In this document: positions 24,339 through 32,812 of the stretch, one piece after another | How positions within the stretch are numbered: position 1 is the first letter of the stretch | Layout of the letters: every line of letters begins with the position of its first letter | NCBI GenBank assembly: GCA_018303445.1 | Contig: JAGVYE010000006.1 | Coordinates: forward strand, 1 to 48,353 | Source: Candidatus Woesearchaeota archaeon | GTDB lineage: Archaea; Nanobdellota; Nanobdellia; Woesearchaeales; GW2011-AR9 | Reading direction: 5' to 3' | Length of the DNA stretch: 48,353 nt | The notes under the pieces: generated by a model | Databases searched by the model: none | What the model saw: only the letters and a program-made list of their open reading frames with translations | Told to the model about the DNA's origin: nothing | Translations under genes and position numbers: made by a program

Positions 24339-24405
24339 CTACAACACCTCGCAGAGAGAAACTAAAAATCATCAAATAGATAAAAGCGGGATACATGTTC
24401 TTCAC

Positions 24406-24705
24406 CTATCGTTTTTTAGGGCCGCTGAACCGCCCTCCCCCTATTCTTTGTGCTTCAATTTCTGTTTCTGTAAGCATTAAGATGTCCCCAACTTGTATTG
24501 GGCCTTTTACATTCCTTCTAATAGCTTTATTCCTATCCCTTCCATCCAAAATCTGGCACATCACTTGTGTTAACTCTCCTCTTGTTCCAGCGCGGGAAAC
24601 AATTTCTTTTACTTCAGTTGGCGTCGCTTCGACAAAACGTATTTCACCCTCTACTTTGATTTCTTCTTCCGCAGGCTTCTTACCAAACATTTTTTTTACA
24701 ACCAT
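24406..24705 (-). CDS. rps28e: Ribosomal protein S28e
   Basis: A small-subunit protein with an OB-like beta-barrel. The family core runs from about residue 23 to 97 and includes Arg-Ala-Gly-Thr-Arg-Gly-Glu-Leu-Thr-Gln-Val, Ile-Leu-Asp-Gly-Arg-Asp-Arg-Asn and Asn-Val-Lys-Gly-Pro-Ile. At 99 residues it has an N-terminal extension of about 20 charged residues compared with typical archaeal S28e (about 70-75). An inner start would shorten it, but no better ribosome-binding site is seen. It is 20 bp after L7Ae in the same operon. Confidence 0.93.
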   Translation of the reverse strand: MVVKKMFGKKPAEEEIKVEGEIRFVEATPTEVKEIVSRAGTRGELTQVMCQILDGRDRNKAIRRNVKGPIQVGDILMLTETEIEAQRIGGGRFSGPKKR

Positions 24706-24725
24706 GAAACATCACGCTTTATTTT

Positions 24726-25046
24726 CTAGCTTTGCTTAGTCAAGCTCTCAACTGCCACTTTTGCTTCACCTTCTTTAACAATAGCCACTGCGGAAGTGGC
24801 GACAGGCAACCCTGCCGCGGCTCCTAAATCTTCTTTTTTAGAAATCGCAAGGCAGGCGATACGTTTATCTTTACAAAGCAAGGGCAGATGCATAATAATC
24901 TCTTTTGGTGTAACATCAGCCGCATACACGACAAGTTTGGCTTGTCCTTTTTCTATTGCTTTTGTTGTTTCATTCGCACCTTTGCGTATCTTTCCGGTAG
25001 TGCGGGCAATTTCAACTGCTTCTAGGATTTTTGCTTCATCAGCCAT
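24726..25046 (-). CDS. rpl7ae: Ribosomal protein L7Ae
   Basis: A 106-residue kink-turn RNA-binding protein. In archaea L7Ae is part of the ribosome and of C/D and H/ACA guide RNPs. Diagnostic segments are Gly-Lys-Ile-Arg-Lys-Gly-Ala-Asn-Glu (18-26), Ala-Ala-Asp-Val-Thr-Pro near 42-47 and Leu-Gly-Ala-Ala-Ala-Gly near 73-78. It is the first gene of the L7Ae-S28e-L24e-NDK-EF-2 run; GAGGTCG precedes the ATG. Slightly short for the family (about 120) but complete in its core. Confidence 0.95.
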   Translation of the reverse strand: MADEAKILEAVEIARTTGKIRKGANETTKAIEKGQAKLVVYAADVTPKEIIMHLPLLCKDKRIACLAISKKEDLGAAAGLPVATSAVAIVKEGEAKVAVESLTKQS

Positions 25047-25199
25047 AAGTATCGACCTCGACGTTTATTTTGTGAGTGTTACAATCATTTCTTCACAAAG
25101 GTAATAGAATAAACTCTTTACCTCGTTGAAGAACCAACTTCATTGGTAATAGTTTTCTAAAACAGATGTTTCTTTAAAAATGTTGTGGTAAAAAGAGCT

Positions 25200-26297
25200 T
25201 TATAATTTCCTCACTATTCCACGATCCGCATCAACTTCCACCAGATCTCCATCTTTGAAAATAGAAGTTGCTTTTTCAGTTCCCGTGATGCAAGGTATTT
25301 TTAGCTCTCGACTGATAATTGCCGCATGGGAAAGGATTCCGCCTTTATCTGTAATGATTGCTGCTGCTTTCTGCATTAATGGAATAAATTCTGGAGTCGT
25401 CATTTCACAAACTAATATTTCATCGTCATTAAAAACTATATTAGATAAATTTCCTGAAGGAATAATTCTTACTTTACCTTGTATTTTTCCAGCATAAGCA
25501 GAGCTACCGGAAATCTCATTATCGTTATTTCCTAAATCAACCCTCTTTACGGCAAAATCTTGAAACATCTTACCTAATATCCTGTTATAATCAATAAACC
25601 AAATACCAAACTCTTTAGAAGTCGCAGTTTCAAAATATCCTTCAAGATATCCTTGAGCCAAGGTTGATTTGAGTGCCTCTTTTAGTTTTTGTTGAACAGA
25701 TAATTCTCCTACGTGAAGATATCTAATTACTTCTTTAAGATGCCTCACTGCTTCTTCATTTTTGGAACTAAGTTGCCAGTCTGTGAAGTTATAAGAAAAA
25801 CGGAGTGGTTTGTCTTGATCATAAAACCCTTGCGTTAATTGATGATGCCCCCCTTTAATAATTTCTCCGAAAATTCCTTTTTGATTTACAACAAAAATCG
25901 TTGACCATTCGCTTACTTCAATGTGAGGAACAAAATCAACACGATATTTTGCAGGATCAATTTTTTGTTCGTTAAACCAGCTGAGAGTGTCTCTTATTTT
26001 TCGTCCTCTTATTCTCAGTTTAGGCAGCTGATTATCCAAGGGAATAAGTCTTAAGGCACATAATTCATCACCATGTTCTTTTAGGAATTTTTTAAAAACA
26101 AGCGAGGTTTCCAAAATTTGAGTGGCGAGAAATTGGTAGGGTTTATCAAACGGAAGACCAAGTACCTTATGAAGAACACTTAATCTTTCTCTTTTATCAT
26201 TATCTTCTTTACGCATTTCATTTGCACTAGCATGACCTATTTTCTCAAACCATTCCGTAAACGAAATCTGTGTTTCGTAAAGCTTTGCCAGATCCAA
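25200..26297 (-). CDS. PEP-utilising swivel-domain protein, unknown partner
   Basis: The last 90 or so of 365 residues form a PEP-utilising mobile (phosphohistidine swivel) domain: Thr-Asp-Lys-Gly-Gly-Ile-Leu-Ser-His-Ala-Ala at 316-326, with phospho-acceptor H324, then Ile-Pro-Cys-Ile-Thr-Gly-Thr. The first 270 residues match nothing I recognise and lack clear ATP-grasp motifs or a TIM barrel, so it is not a full PEP synthase. It may work with a separate ATP-binding subunit, or be a truncated synthase. The start appears to be TTG at 26297: an in-frame stop lies just upstream and GGTGAT precedes it. It is divergent from the U32 gene. Confidence 0.75.
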   Translation of the reverse strand: MDLAKLYETQISFTEWFEKIGHASANEMRKEDNDKRERLSVLHKVLGLPFDKPYQFLATQILETSLVFKKFLKEHGDELCALRLIPLDNQLPKLRIRGRKIRDTLSWFNEQKIDPAKYRVDFVPHIEVSEWSTIFVVNQKGIFGEIIKGGHHQLTQGFYDQDKPLRFSYNFTDWQLSSKNEEAVRHLKEVIRYLHVGELSVQQKLKEALKSTLAQGYLEGYFETATSKEFGIWFIDYNRILGKMFQDFAVKRVDLGNNDNEISGSSAYAGKIQGKVRIIPSGNLSNIVFNDDEILVCEMTTPEFIPLMQKAAAIITDKGGILSHAAIISRELKIPCITGTEKATSIFKDGDLVEVDADRGIVRKL

Positions 26298-26467
26298 TCA
26301 AATCACCATTTTAACAAGCGTTTCTCTCGTGCTCATCGACAGAAGTCAATCCTGTACTCTATATATAATGATTCCTCTCCTGGAGCTCTAATGATCGTAA
26401 GTGTTCAAAAGTATACCAAAAGATCATGTCAAACGCAAGAGAGTAAGGGATCATTTTGTAACTAACA

Positions 26468-26476
26468 TTTATAAAA
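26468..26476 (+). promoter_or_regulatory. TATA box of the U32 peptidase gene
   Basis: TTTATAAAA is centred about 26 bp before ATG 26498, consistent with a leaderless transcript. Confidence 0.6.
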
Positions 26477-26497
26477 TACCACTTCTCCAGAATATAA

Positions 26498-28717
26498 ATG
26501 GAAAAAATACAACTTCTTGCTCCAGCAGGGAACTTTACTGCTCTTGTTGCTGCCGTAAGTAATGATGCTGATGCCATCTATCTCGGCTCAAAACTATTCA
26601 ATGCACGCCGCTTGGCAGGAAACTTTAACCAAGAAGAGTTGAAAAAAGCCGTACAATACGCACACCTTCATGACGTAAAAATTTTTCTTACCCTTAATAC
26701 TCTTATTAAAAATAACGAAATCGCTCCTTTCCTCAACCAAGTCAGCATCGCTGCTCAATATGGAGTAAATGCTGTTATTCTTCAGGATCTTACCTTCGCT
26801 CCTCTCATCAAAAAATATTTCCCTCTACTCAAAATACATGCCTCGACACAAGCGACAATTATGAACTCCCCCTCAATCCAGTTTTGGCAAAAATATGTTG
26901 GTGTCTTTGTTTTAGCTCGAGAAGTTACAAAGCAACAAGTTCGTGAGATGTTTGAGAAAACAAATGCTCATCTAGAGGTTTTCATTCATGGCCATCTCTG
27001 CATATCTTATTCAGGACAATGCTTTATATCTTCTCTTATTGGTAAACGCTCTGGCAATCGTGGTTTGTGTGCCAGTTCTTGCAGAAAACAATACAATGGT
27101 GATCATTATCTTATTTCTGCGAAAGATCTTTGCATGATTAAAAATATTCCCGATGTTATTGAAAGTGGGGCAAAAACGGTTAAGATTGAAGGAAGAATGA
27201 AATCTGCTGAATATGTTGCCACGACAACAAGAGCTTATCGCCAGCAAATTGATGCCTATTATGAAAGAAAACCAAAGTCCGTTACTCAAGAAACAATGAA
27301 AGATTTAAAATTAGCATTTAACAGAGAATTCACTCCTGGCTTTTTCAATGAGGAAAAAAGTATTGTGGATCCTCTTATTCCTTCAAAAAGAGGAATTCTC
27401 CTCGGAAAGGTTAGTAAAGGATATCTAAAAGTAGAGGATACTTTACAGCTCTTTGATGGCCTTTCTACTGTTTTTAAAGGAAAAAAAGAAGGTGGCTTTG
27501 TAAGGAAAATAATGACTAAGGAAAGAAAAGAGGCACGAAGAGTGATGAAAGGGGAAAGTGTAAAATTATTTGTTCCTGGATTTAAAGAAGGCGCTCTCGT
27601 ATACCTCCTTTCTCAACACGGAGGAAAAAATCTTCTCGGAGAGATGAAATTAGTACCAATAAGTATTTCCATCCAAGTCGAAGAAAATGAACATCCTGAA
27701 ATAATCATCACTGTAAAACAAAAATCATTTTCATTAAAACTTAACACAAAATCCACAACACCACAAAAACATCCTCTCCGCAAAGAAGAAATGGAAAAAG
27801 AAGTGAGGAAATATCAAAGTGATATCTTCAGAATAGAGTCTATCGACATTCAAACTGATAATTCTTTCATTCCCAAAAGTGAGATCACCACTTTCCGTAA
27901 GGAATTAGACCAAAGGATTCTTGATTTTCTTATTCCCGCCTATTCAGAAAAGCTCATCATTCCCTCACCAACATATCTTAACACAACAGCGAAAGAAAAA
28001 AAACTTCACGTTCAAGTATATTCTCTAAATGATGTACTAAAAGCAATAAGTGCCGGAGCCGCTATTATTTATTATGATATTTTTGCCGACGATTTCGTTC
28101 AGGCACGAAATTATACTAGAGGAAAGACAGAATTCTTCGCCTTCACACCCATGGTCGTAAGCGATGAAGATTGTCAAAAAGTGAAAGAGATAGTTTTCCA
28201 AACCAAACCAGATGGTATTCTTGTAAACAATATCGGCCTTCTTCAACTTAACTTGCCTTGTAGAATTGTTCTTGGCTATCAACTAAACATTTTTAACGAC
28301 CAGCAACTTCAATTCTATAATTATCCGGCCATTGCTTCATTAGAACTTAATGCCAAAGAACTCTCTTCATTCCGTAATAAAGAAAAGATCATCTATTATG
28401 CTCATGGAAATCCCGTCGTTATGACCTTTAAAGAATCATTTAATGTAAACCATCTCACGGACAAAAAAAAGTACACCTTCCGCTTAAGAAAGACAAAAAC
28501 AGGAGCAACAGAAATGCTCTATTCCAGAACCATTGGGCTTCTGCAACATACACCAGAAATACTTCAAGCAGGAATCAGCCAGCTTTACCTTGATCTAGAA
28601 AAAGATGTCTTTGAACTGGTACAAATATATAAGAAACTCCTTGCAGGAGAAAAAGTAGCTATATCCACTTTCAAACAAGATGTGACCATCGGCAACTTGG
28701 AGAAAGGAGTAATGTAA
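26498..28717 (+). CDS. Peptidase U32 family protein (RlhA/TrhP-like)
   Basis: A 739-residue member of the U32 family. Residues 5-85 give the Leu-Leu-Ala-Pro-Ala-Gly start and the Asp-Ala-Ile-Tyr-Leu-Gly motif of its TIM-like barrel. Near 163-200 lies the Cys-bearing signature (His-Gly-His-Leu-Cys ... Ser-Gly-Gln-Cys ... Gly-Leu-Cys-Ala-Ser-Ser-Cys), whose four Cys probably hold an iron-sulfur cluster. Lys-Ile-Glu-Gly-Arg-Met-Lys-Ser follows near 228-235. Bacterial relatives RlhA, TrhP and UbiU/V hydroxylate rRNA, tRNA or ubiquinone precursors, so an RNA-modifying role is more likely than proteolysis. Extra C-terminal domains match the long RlhA type. No partner gene is adjacent. Confidence 0.88.
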   Translation: MEKIQLLAPAGNFTALVAAVSNDADAIYLGSKLFNARRLAGNFNQEELKKAVQYAHLHDVKIFLTLNTLIKNNEIAPFLNQVSIAAQYGVNAVILQDLTFAPLIKKYFPLLKIHASTQATIMNSPSIQFWQKYVGVFVLAREVTKQQVREMFEKTNAHLEVFIHGHLCISYSGQCFISSLIGKRSGNRGLCASSCRKQYNGDHYLISAKDLCMIKNIPDVIESGAKTVKIEGRMKSAEYVATTTRAYRQQIDAYYERKPKSVTQETMKDLKLAFNREFTPGFFNEEKSIVDPLIPSKRGILLGKVSKGYLKVEDTLQLFDGLSTVFKGKKEGGFVRKIMTKERKEARRVMKGESVKLFVPGFKEGALVYLLSQHGGKNLLGEMKLVPISISIQVEENEHPEIIITVKQKSFSLKLNTKSTTPQKHPLRKEEMEKEVRKYQSDIFRIESIDIQTDNSFIPKSEITTFRKELDQRILDFLIPAYSEKLIIPSPTYLNTTAKEKKLHVQVYSLNDVLKAISAGAAIIYYDIFADDFVQARNYTRGKTEFFAFTPMVVSDEDCQKVKEIVFQTKPDGILVNNIGLLQLNLPCRIVLGYQLNIFNDQQLQFYNYPAIASLELNAKELSSFRNKEKIIYYAHGNPVVMTFKESFNVNHLTDKKKYTFRLRKTKTGATEMLYSRTIGLLQHTPEILQAGISQLYLDLEKDVFELVQIYKKLLAGEKVAISTFKQDVTIGNLEKGVM

Positions 28718-28730
28718 GATCTTCTTCTAT

Positions 28731-29111
28731 TCAAACCAAAAAATAGTTTCCCCCAAAAATTTTTAGTGGACAAACATCATAGCGAAAAAAAAACAGAGGA
28801 GCGCAACGATCAGGTGATGGGAAGGAAAATGATGGAGAAAGACTAGCGCGAATACTGCTCCCACTTCCTTCATCTTTATCTTCTCCAGGGGAAAATGAAG
28901 AAAAAATCTGTTGTAACTCATCTAATTCATTTGGAGATTTTGACCTATAATTGGTCTCCTCAGGAGATTCTGTTGAACCATGCTCTTTTTGAAACGAAGG
29001 ATCTTCTGTCTTATCAAAAATTCTTCGAGAACCAATACGACCTTCAGCTATTGTAGTATAAAAAGAACTTGCTACTATTCCTGCTAATACTAAACCACCT
29101 TGCTTTGCCAT
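28731..29111 (-). CDS. Small hypothetical protein with acidic, Ser-rich middle
   Basis: 126 residues, no family recognised. The N-terminus (Met-Ala-Lys-Gln-Gly-Gly then a short hydrophobic run to about residue 20) could be a weak signal or membrane anchor. The middle is Ser/Glu/Asp-rich and likely disordered, and the end is hydrophobic and aromatic. A good GAGGTG site lies just before the ATG and a TTTATATAAG box further upstream, supporting a real gene. It is divergent from glmS. The lack of conservation evidence keeps this tentative. Confidence 0.45.
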   Translation of the reverse strand: MAKQGGLVLAGIVASSFYTTIAEGRIGSRRIFDKTEDPSFQKEHGSTESPEETNYRSKSPNELDELQQIFSSFSPGEDKDEGSGSSIRASLSPSFSFPSPDRCAPLFFFRYDVCPLKIFGGNYFLV

Positions 29112-29209
29112 AACACCTCTCTATTGACGAAACGTATAATTCTTATATAAACCTTATGAGAAATGTTTAAATAAGAGTGCTTTTTTCTGAAAGACTGCCA
29201 TAACACACT

Positions 29210-29243
29210 CCCTTTTCGTCCTTCCTCTGAAGGACGAAAAGGG
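29210..29243 (+). promoter_or_regulatory. Perfect 15-bp hairpin in the glmS leader
   Basis: CCCTTTTCGTCCTTC (29210-29224), a 4-base loop, and GAAGGACGAAAAGGG (29229-29243) form a perfect stem. A TTTAAATAA box at about 29165-29173 would start transcription near 29195, so the stem would lie at the 5' end of a leader of about 130 nt before glmS. A T-rich stretch follows, so it may also work as an attenuator. It does not resemble the bacterial glmS ribozyme. Confidence 0.5.
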
Positions 29244-29326
29244 CTTTATTTTAAGCGCATGTTGATTTTTAATATCATATCGAGGATTCATAACCTTCTT
29301 AAGTTCCCTTGGAACCATTTACAGTC

Positions 29327-31069
29327 ATGTGCGGGATTTTTGCGTATATCGGATCACGAGAAGCGTATTCTCTCATTATTAATGGTTTAGAACGGTTAGA
29401 ATACCGAGGGTATGATTCGGCAGGAATTTGTACGAGTGATCATAACCAATTAATAATGAATAAAGCACAAGGAAGAGTTGAAAATCTTAAATCAAAAGTA
29501 TTGCCAGGAACATTTGGCATTGGCCATAACCGCTGGGCAACTCACGGACAGCCTTCCGACCGCAATGCTCACCCTTTCTTGGACAGGAATAAACAGTTTG
29601 CCATCGTCCATAATGGGATTATTGAAAACTACTTGGAACTAAAAGAAGAATTGCGTCAAGAGGGTATTATCTTCACATCCGATACAGATTCTGAGGTTAT
29701 TGTCCATTTAATTTCTAAATATTACCCCCATGCAAGACTTACAGAAGCGGTAATAAAAACATCAAGAAGACTTCAGGGAGCGTATGCTTTTTGTGTGATA
29801 AAAAATGATTTGCGTGAAATTATTGGCGCGCGCCATGACAGCCCTCTTATTGCAGGGGTTGGCGAACAGGAAAATTTTCTCTCCTCTGACATTTCTGCCA
29901 TTATCGGACACACCAAAAAAATAATCCACGTGAAAGATTTTCAGATTGTAAGAATAACTGAGGAAATAGTAGAACTTTTCAATTTTCAGAATGAACCGCA
30001 GCCCTTGGAAATAAAAGAAATAAAAGGGAACGTAGAAAAGGAACAGAAGCCAAGCTTTAAACATTTCATGTTGAAAGAAATTTTTGAACAGCCTTCAGTT
30101 GTACAAAAAATCTTGCAACACCCACCAAGTTTTGCTCAGTTCTCCCAGAAGCCGCAGAGAATCATCATCATTGCTTGTGGCACGGCGAGTTATGCCGGAT
30201 TTATCGGCAAATACATCTTAGAAAAAATAACTAAAATCCCTGTTATTAATGAAATTGCCTCTGAATTTCGTTATAAAGAACCATTATTAACATCAAGTGA
30301 CCTTGTAATGGCTATTTCACAGAGTGGAGAAACGGCTGACACTCTCGCTGCCGTTCGCCTTGCCAAAAATTTAAGAATAAGAACTCTCGGCATCATTAAT
30401 GTTGCCAATAGTAGCATCGCCAGCGAAGTTGATGACGTGATTTATACTGAAGCCGGATCAGAAATTGGCGTCGCTTCAACGAAAGCTTTTCTTGCTCAGG
30501 TAACAGTTCTCTATCAGCTTGCTTATTCTTTTTCCCACCAGAATTTCTTTCCCTCTGCTCTTGCGCAAACCATGGAGAAAATGCTTTCTCTTAATGAAGA
30601 AATACGAAAAATCGCCTTAAAGTACTGCCTTTTTCAAAATTTTTTATACCTTGGAAGAAATGTGAATTATCCTCTCGCCTTAGAAGGAGCGCTCAAGCTT
30701 AAAGAGATCTCTTATCTTCATGCCGAAGCCTATCCTGCCGGAGAACTGAAACATGGCCCTATTGCTCTTATTTCTGAAGAAATGCCCACCCTTGCCATCT
30801 GCCCGGAAGATGAAGTATATTCCAAAATGCTGAATAATATTGAAGAAATTAAAGCCCGCCGGGGTAAAATAATTGTCATTGCCACCGAAGGAGATAACAA
30901 AATAAAAAATCTCAGCAACGATCTTATTTTTATTCCAAAAGCAGATGCCATACTATATCCGTTCCTTATCACCATTGCCTTGCAGCTTTTTGCTTATCAT
31001 ATTGCTGATTTGAGAGGATGCGATATTGATAAGCCAAGGAATTTGGCGAAAAGTGTGACGGTAGAATGA
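29327..31069 (+). CDS. glmS: Glucosamine-fructose-6-phosphate aminotransferase
   Basis: Makes glucosamine-6-phosphate from fructose-6-phosphate and glutamine, the entry to UDP-GlcNAc and surface glycans. I start at ATG 29327, because its second codon is the catalytic Cys of the N-terminal glutaminase (Cys-Gly-Ile-Phe-Ala-Tyr-Ile-Gly) and this Cys must be exposed; the frame extends 18 bp further upstream. The His-Asn-Arg-Trp-Ala-Thr-His-Gly segment near 70 and two SIS isomerase domains (Ser-Gln-Ser-Gly-Glu-Thr; Gly-Ala-Leu-Lys-Leu-Lys-Glu-Ile) follow. The C-terminus has the usual Ala-Lys-Ser-Val-Thr-Val-Glu ending. A HAD gene overlaps its stop by 4 bp. Confidence 0.96.
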   Translation: MCGIFAYIGSREAYSLIINGLERLEYRGYDSAGICTSDHNQLIMNKAQGRVENLKSKVLPGTFGIGHNRWATHGQPSDRNAHPFLDRNKQFAIVHNGIIENYLELKEELRQEGIIFTSDTDSEVIVHLISKYYPHARLTEAVIKTSRRLQGAYAFCVIKNDLREIIGARHDSPLIAGVGEQENFLSSDISAIIGHTKKIIHVKDFQIVRITEEIVELFNFQNEPQPLEIKEIKGNVEKEQKPSFKHFMLKEIFEQPSVVQKILQHPPSFAQFSQKPQRIIIIACGTASYAGFIGKYILEKITKIPVINEIASEFRYKEPLLTSSDLVMAISQSGETADTLAAVRLAKNLRIRTLGIINVANSSIASEVDDVIYTEAGSEIGVASTKAFLAQVTVLYQLAYSFSHQNFFPSALAQTMEKMLSLNEEIRKIALKYCLFQNFLYLGRNVNYPLALEGALKLKEISYLHAEAYPAGELKHGPIALISEEMPTLAICPEDEVYSKMLNNIEEIKARRGKIIVIATEGDNKIKNLSNDLIFIPKADAILYPFLITIALQLFAYHIADLRGCDIDKPRNLAKSVTVE

Positions 31070-31713
31070 ACGTGTTCAGATACAATTCACTTTCTTTTTC
31101 TTCTCGGATCGCGCTGGATCTAGACTGTACTTTATCTGACACACAACAATTTTATTTCAGAGAATGTAATAAAATTTCCCCTATAGAAGAAAAAAGTATT
31201 GATGAATTGATAAAAGAATACTATTACGCAGAAAATGTTCCCAAATTGTCAGGAAATAAACAGATAGAGGAATGGCTGATCTGGTTTCGAAATTCTAATC
31301 AAGCTCATGAAGAACTCCCTTTATTTCCTGGTGCACAGGAAGGGGTTGCCAAAATTAATTCACGTATTAAAATAGGTGCCTACCTTAGCGGCAGACTAGA
31401 CACTGTTTATGAAGGGAGTAAAAGATGGCTGCAAAAACATGGATTTCCAGAAGCTCCATTATATTTGCGCCCTAAAATTATTTCTGGAAACCATTGGCAG
31501 GAATGGAAAGCCAGAGTATTATCTAATCTATTTCCTCTTATTCGAGGCGCTGTTGATGATGACCGAAAACTTCCCTACGAATTACAAAAAATAGGATACC
31601 AAGGAAAAATCTTTATTTTTGGTTGCACTGATCACCCTCTTGCTGACGGACAATACCTTCCTTGCCCCGCCTGGAAAGATGTTGCTCTGGCCGTAGAAAA
31701 ATCATTCTCTTAA
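31066..31713 (+). CDS. HAD-superfamily phosphatase-like protein
   Basis: 215 residues with the HAD motifs: Asp-Leu-Asp-Cys-Thr with nucleophile D18 and acid/base D20, a Ser-Gly-Arg motif II near 107, and Val-Asp-Asp-Asp motif IV near 164. The insert between motifs I and II is helical, like 5'-nucleotidases. It overlaps glmS by 4 bp (ATGA), so both are made from one mRNA; a role in sugar-phosphate or nucleotide-sugar metabolism is suggested by that context only. Substrate unknown. Confidence 0.72.
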   Translation: MNVFRYNSLSFSSRIALDLDCTLSDTQQFYFRECNKISPIEEKSIDELIKEYYYAENVPKLSGNKQIEEWLIWFRNSNQAHEELPLFPGAQEGVAKINSRIKIGAYLSGRLDTVYEGSKRWLQKHGFPEAPLYLRPKIISGNHWQEWKARVLSNLFPLIRGAVDDDRKLPYELQKIGYQGKIFIFGCTDHPLADGQYLPCPAWKDVALAVEKSFS

Positions 31714-31984
31714 GCAGCTAAACGGGACCAAGCACACTTAGAAAAAAGATAATTCAATAACATTTAGTTTCCGAATCGTTGTTTCTCAAAAATTTTTTGT
31801 CTCTGTTTAGTACTCAACACTAGCGAAAATTATCCTGCTGCCGTAGTTTTTTCTAAAAATTTGTTCTATAAATTCCGAGTGAAACAGAGCCAAGTTCAAC
31901 AAACATAGATCCATTCTCCCATGGACAGTTGAAAGGCGGTGTAAACCGGTGCATTAATTATGGCGGTGATTATTTTTCACGATT
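31714..31984. other. Intergenic stretch, no gene seen
   Basis: About 270 AT-rich bases between the HAD gene and the acidic-protein gene. There is a TATA-like TCTATAAATT near 31865 but no convincing frame or tRNA. A short stretch of higher GC (31930-31965) with GGCGGTG motifs may be part of a transcript, but I cannot assign it. Confidence 0.4.
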
Positions 31985-32281
31985 TTATTCTGTGGGGGTT
32001 TCTTCGGCTGCTGGTTCTGAAGGTACTTCTTCAACTGCTTCCACGGGTGTTTCTACAATAGCTTGTTCATCAGCAGGAACTTCTGGAACTGATTCTTCTG
32101 CTAAAAGTTCTTCTACCGATATCTCGTTTTCTGCTACCGGAACGGAAAAAACCTTAACCAACAATACTAAAACCAAAACCAGGATTACTATTTCCAAAAC
32201 ATTACATTTAACTCTTCCAGAAAAATAGAAAAAGTGGGGCAATTGCTGAGGTTCGCTCCAGACCAATCCGAGACTAAACAT
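31985..32281 (-). CDS. Membrane-anchored acidic Glu/Pro/Val-rich protein
   Basis: Up to 98 residues: a hydrophobic Ile/Leu/Val helix (about 28-45) followed by a strongly acidic tail of Glu-Glu, Val-Pro and Ala-Glu units, which suggests a flexible exported region. The start is unclear; an inner TTG just before the helix would give about 70 residues. The opposite frame is Ser/Thr-rich low complexity, and I judge it a shadow. Similar acidic anchors occur in archaeal surface proteins, but no family is recognised. Confidence 0.4.
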   Translation of the reverse strand: MFSLGLVWSEPQQLPHFFYFSGRVKCNVLEIVILVLVLVLLVKVFSVPVAENEISVEELLAEESVPEVPADEQAIVETPVEAVEEVPSEPAAEETPTE

Positions 32282-32321
32282 ATTTCCTTGTTCTTTTCTT
32301 CCCTCACCTTAAAGCATTGGT

Positions 32322-32760
32322 CTAACTGGCTTTTAAGTTCATGAAGCACATCTTCGGTAATAACATTAAAGTTAAATCAATCATATCAAAGGTAAATTCT
32401 TCTGTTTCTAAGTTATAAGGAGGAACATGGATAAATCTGATTCTTTCTCTTAGAGCATCGATTCTATCTCATAAAAACAGCAGATTCTTTAGGAATTTTA
32501 TGTTCGCTGCAAATTCTTGCCAGATCCTTTCCTCGTTGATATTTGCCTTCAACTGGAATCATATCAGCGTAGGTATAAATACTTTCAATATTTTCTGCTA
32601 TTTTTAAGTCGTTTAAGTGTTGATGTACCCTTACTTCATCTGGATCGTCAGTTGCAACATCTAAAGGCGAACTGACGCTAAAGCCGAAAGAAGACTTAAT
32701 ACATACCTCTAAATGGCGGCTATTCTGACCGCAGTAAGCGGGGGATAAAAGAAAGGGCAT
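32322..32760 (-). pseudogene. Broken HAD-family phosphatase remnant
   Basis: Two frames on the - strand read as one protein. The first (32760 to 32464) has Ile-Tyr-Thr-Tyr-Ala-Asp-Met-Ile-Pro-Val-Glu-Gly-Lys and ends in Ser-Ala-Val-Phe then a stop. The second frame resumes within a few bases as Asp-Arg-Ile-Asp-Ala-Leu-Arg-Glu-Arg-Ile-Arg-Phe and runs to TAG 32322. Joined, they give the motif-IV strand of a HAD phosphatase (Val-Phe-[Ile-Asp]-Asp-Arg). The N-terminal Asp-x-Asp nucleophile region is missing. So there is one frameshift plus N-terminal loss, and the gene appears dead. A sequencing error could mimic the frameshift but not the lost N-terminus. Confidence 0.6.
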
Positions 32761-32812
32761 TAAATTCTCAATTACAACAATCCATATAAATAATCATTTC
32801 AGATTCAAAAGG

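Noticed and set aside
29210-29243. A glmS ribozyme
   Set aside because: Only a simple hairpin is present; the conserved ribozyme core is absent.
31929-32228. A Ser/Thr-rich protein on the + strand
   Set aside because: It is the complement of a hydrophobic-acidic frame; the low-complexity composition and lack of a start signal suggest a shadow.
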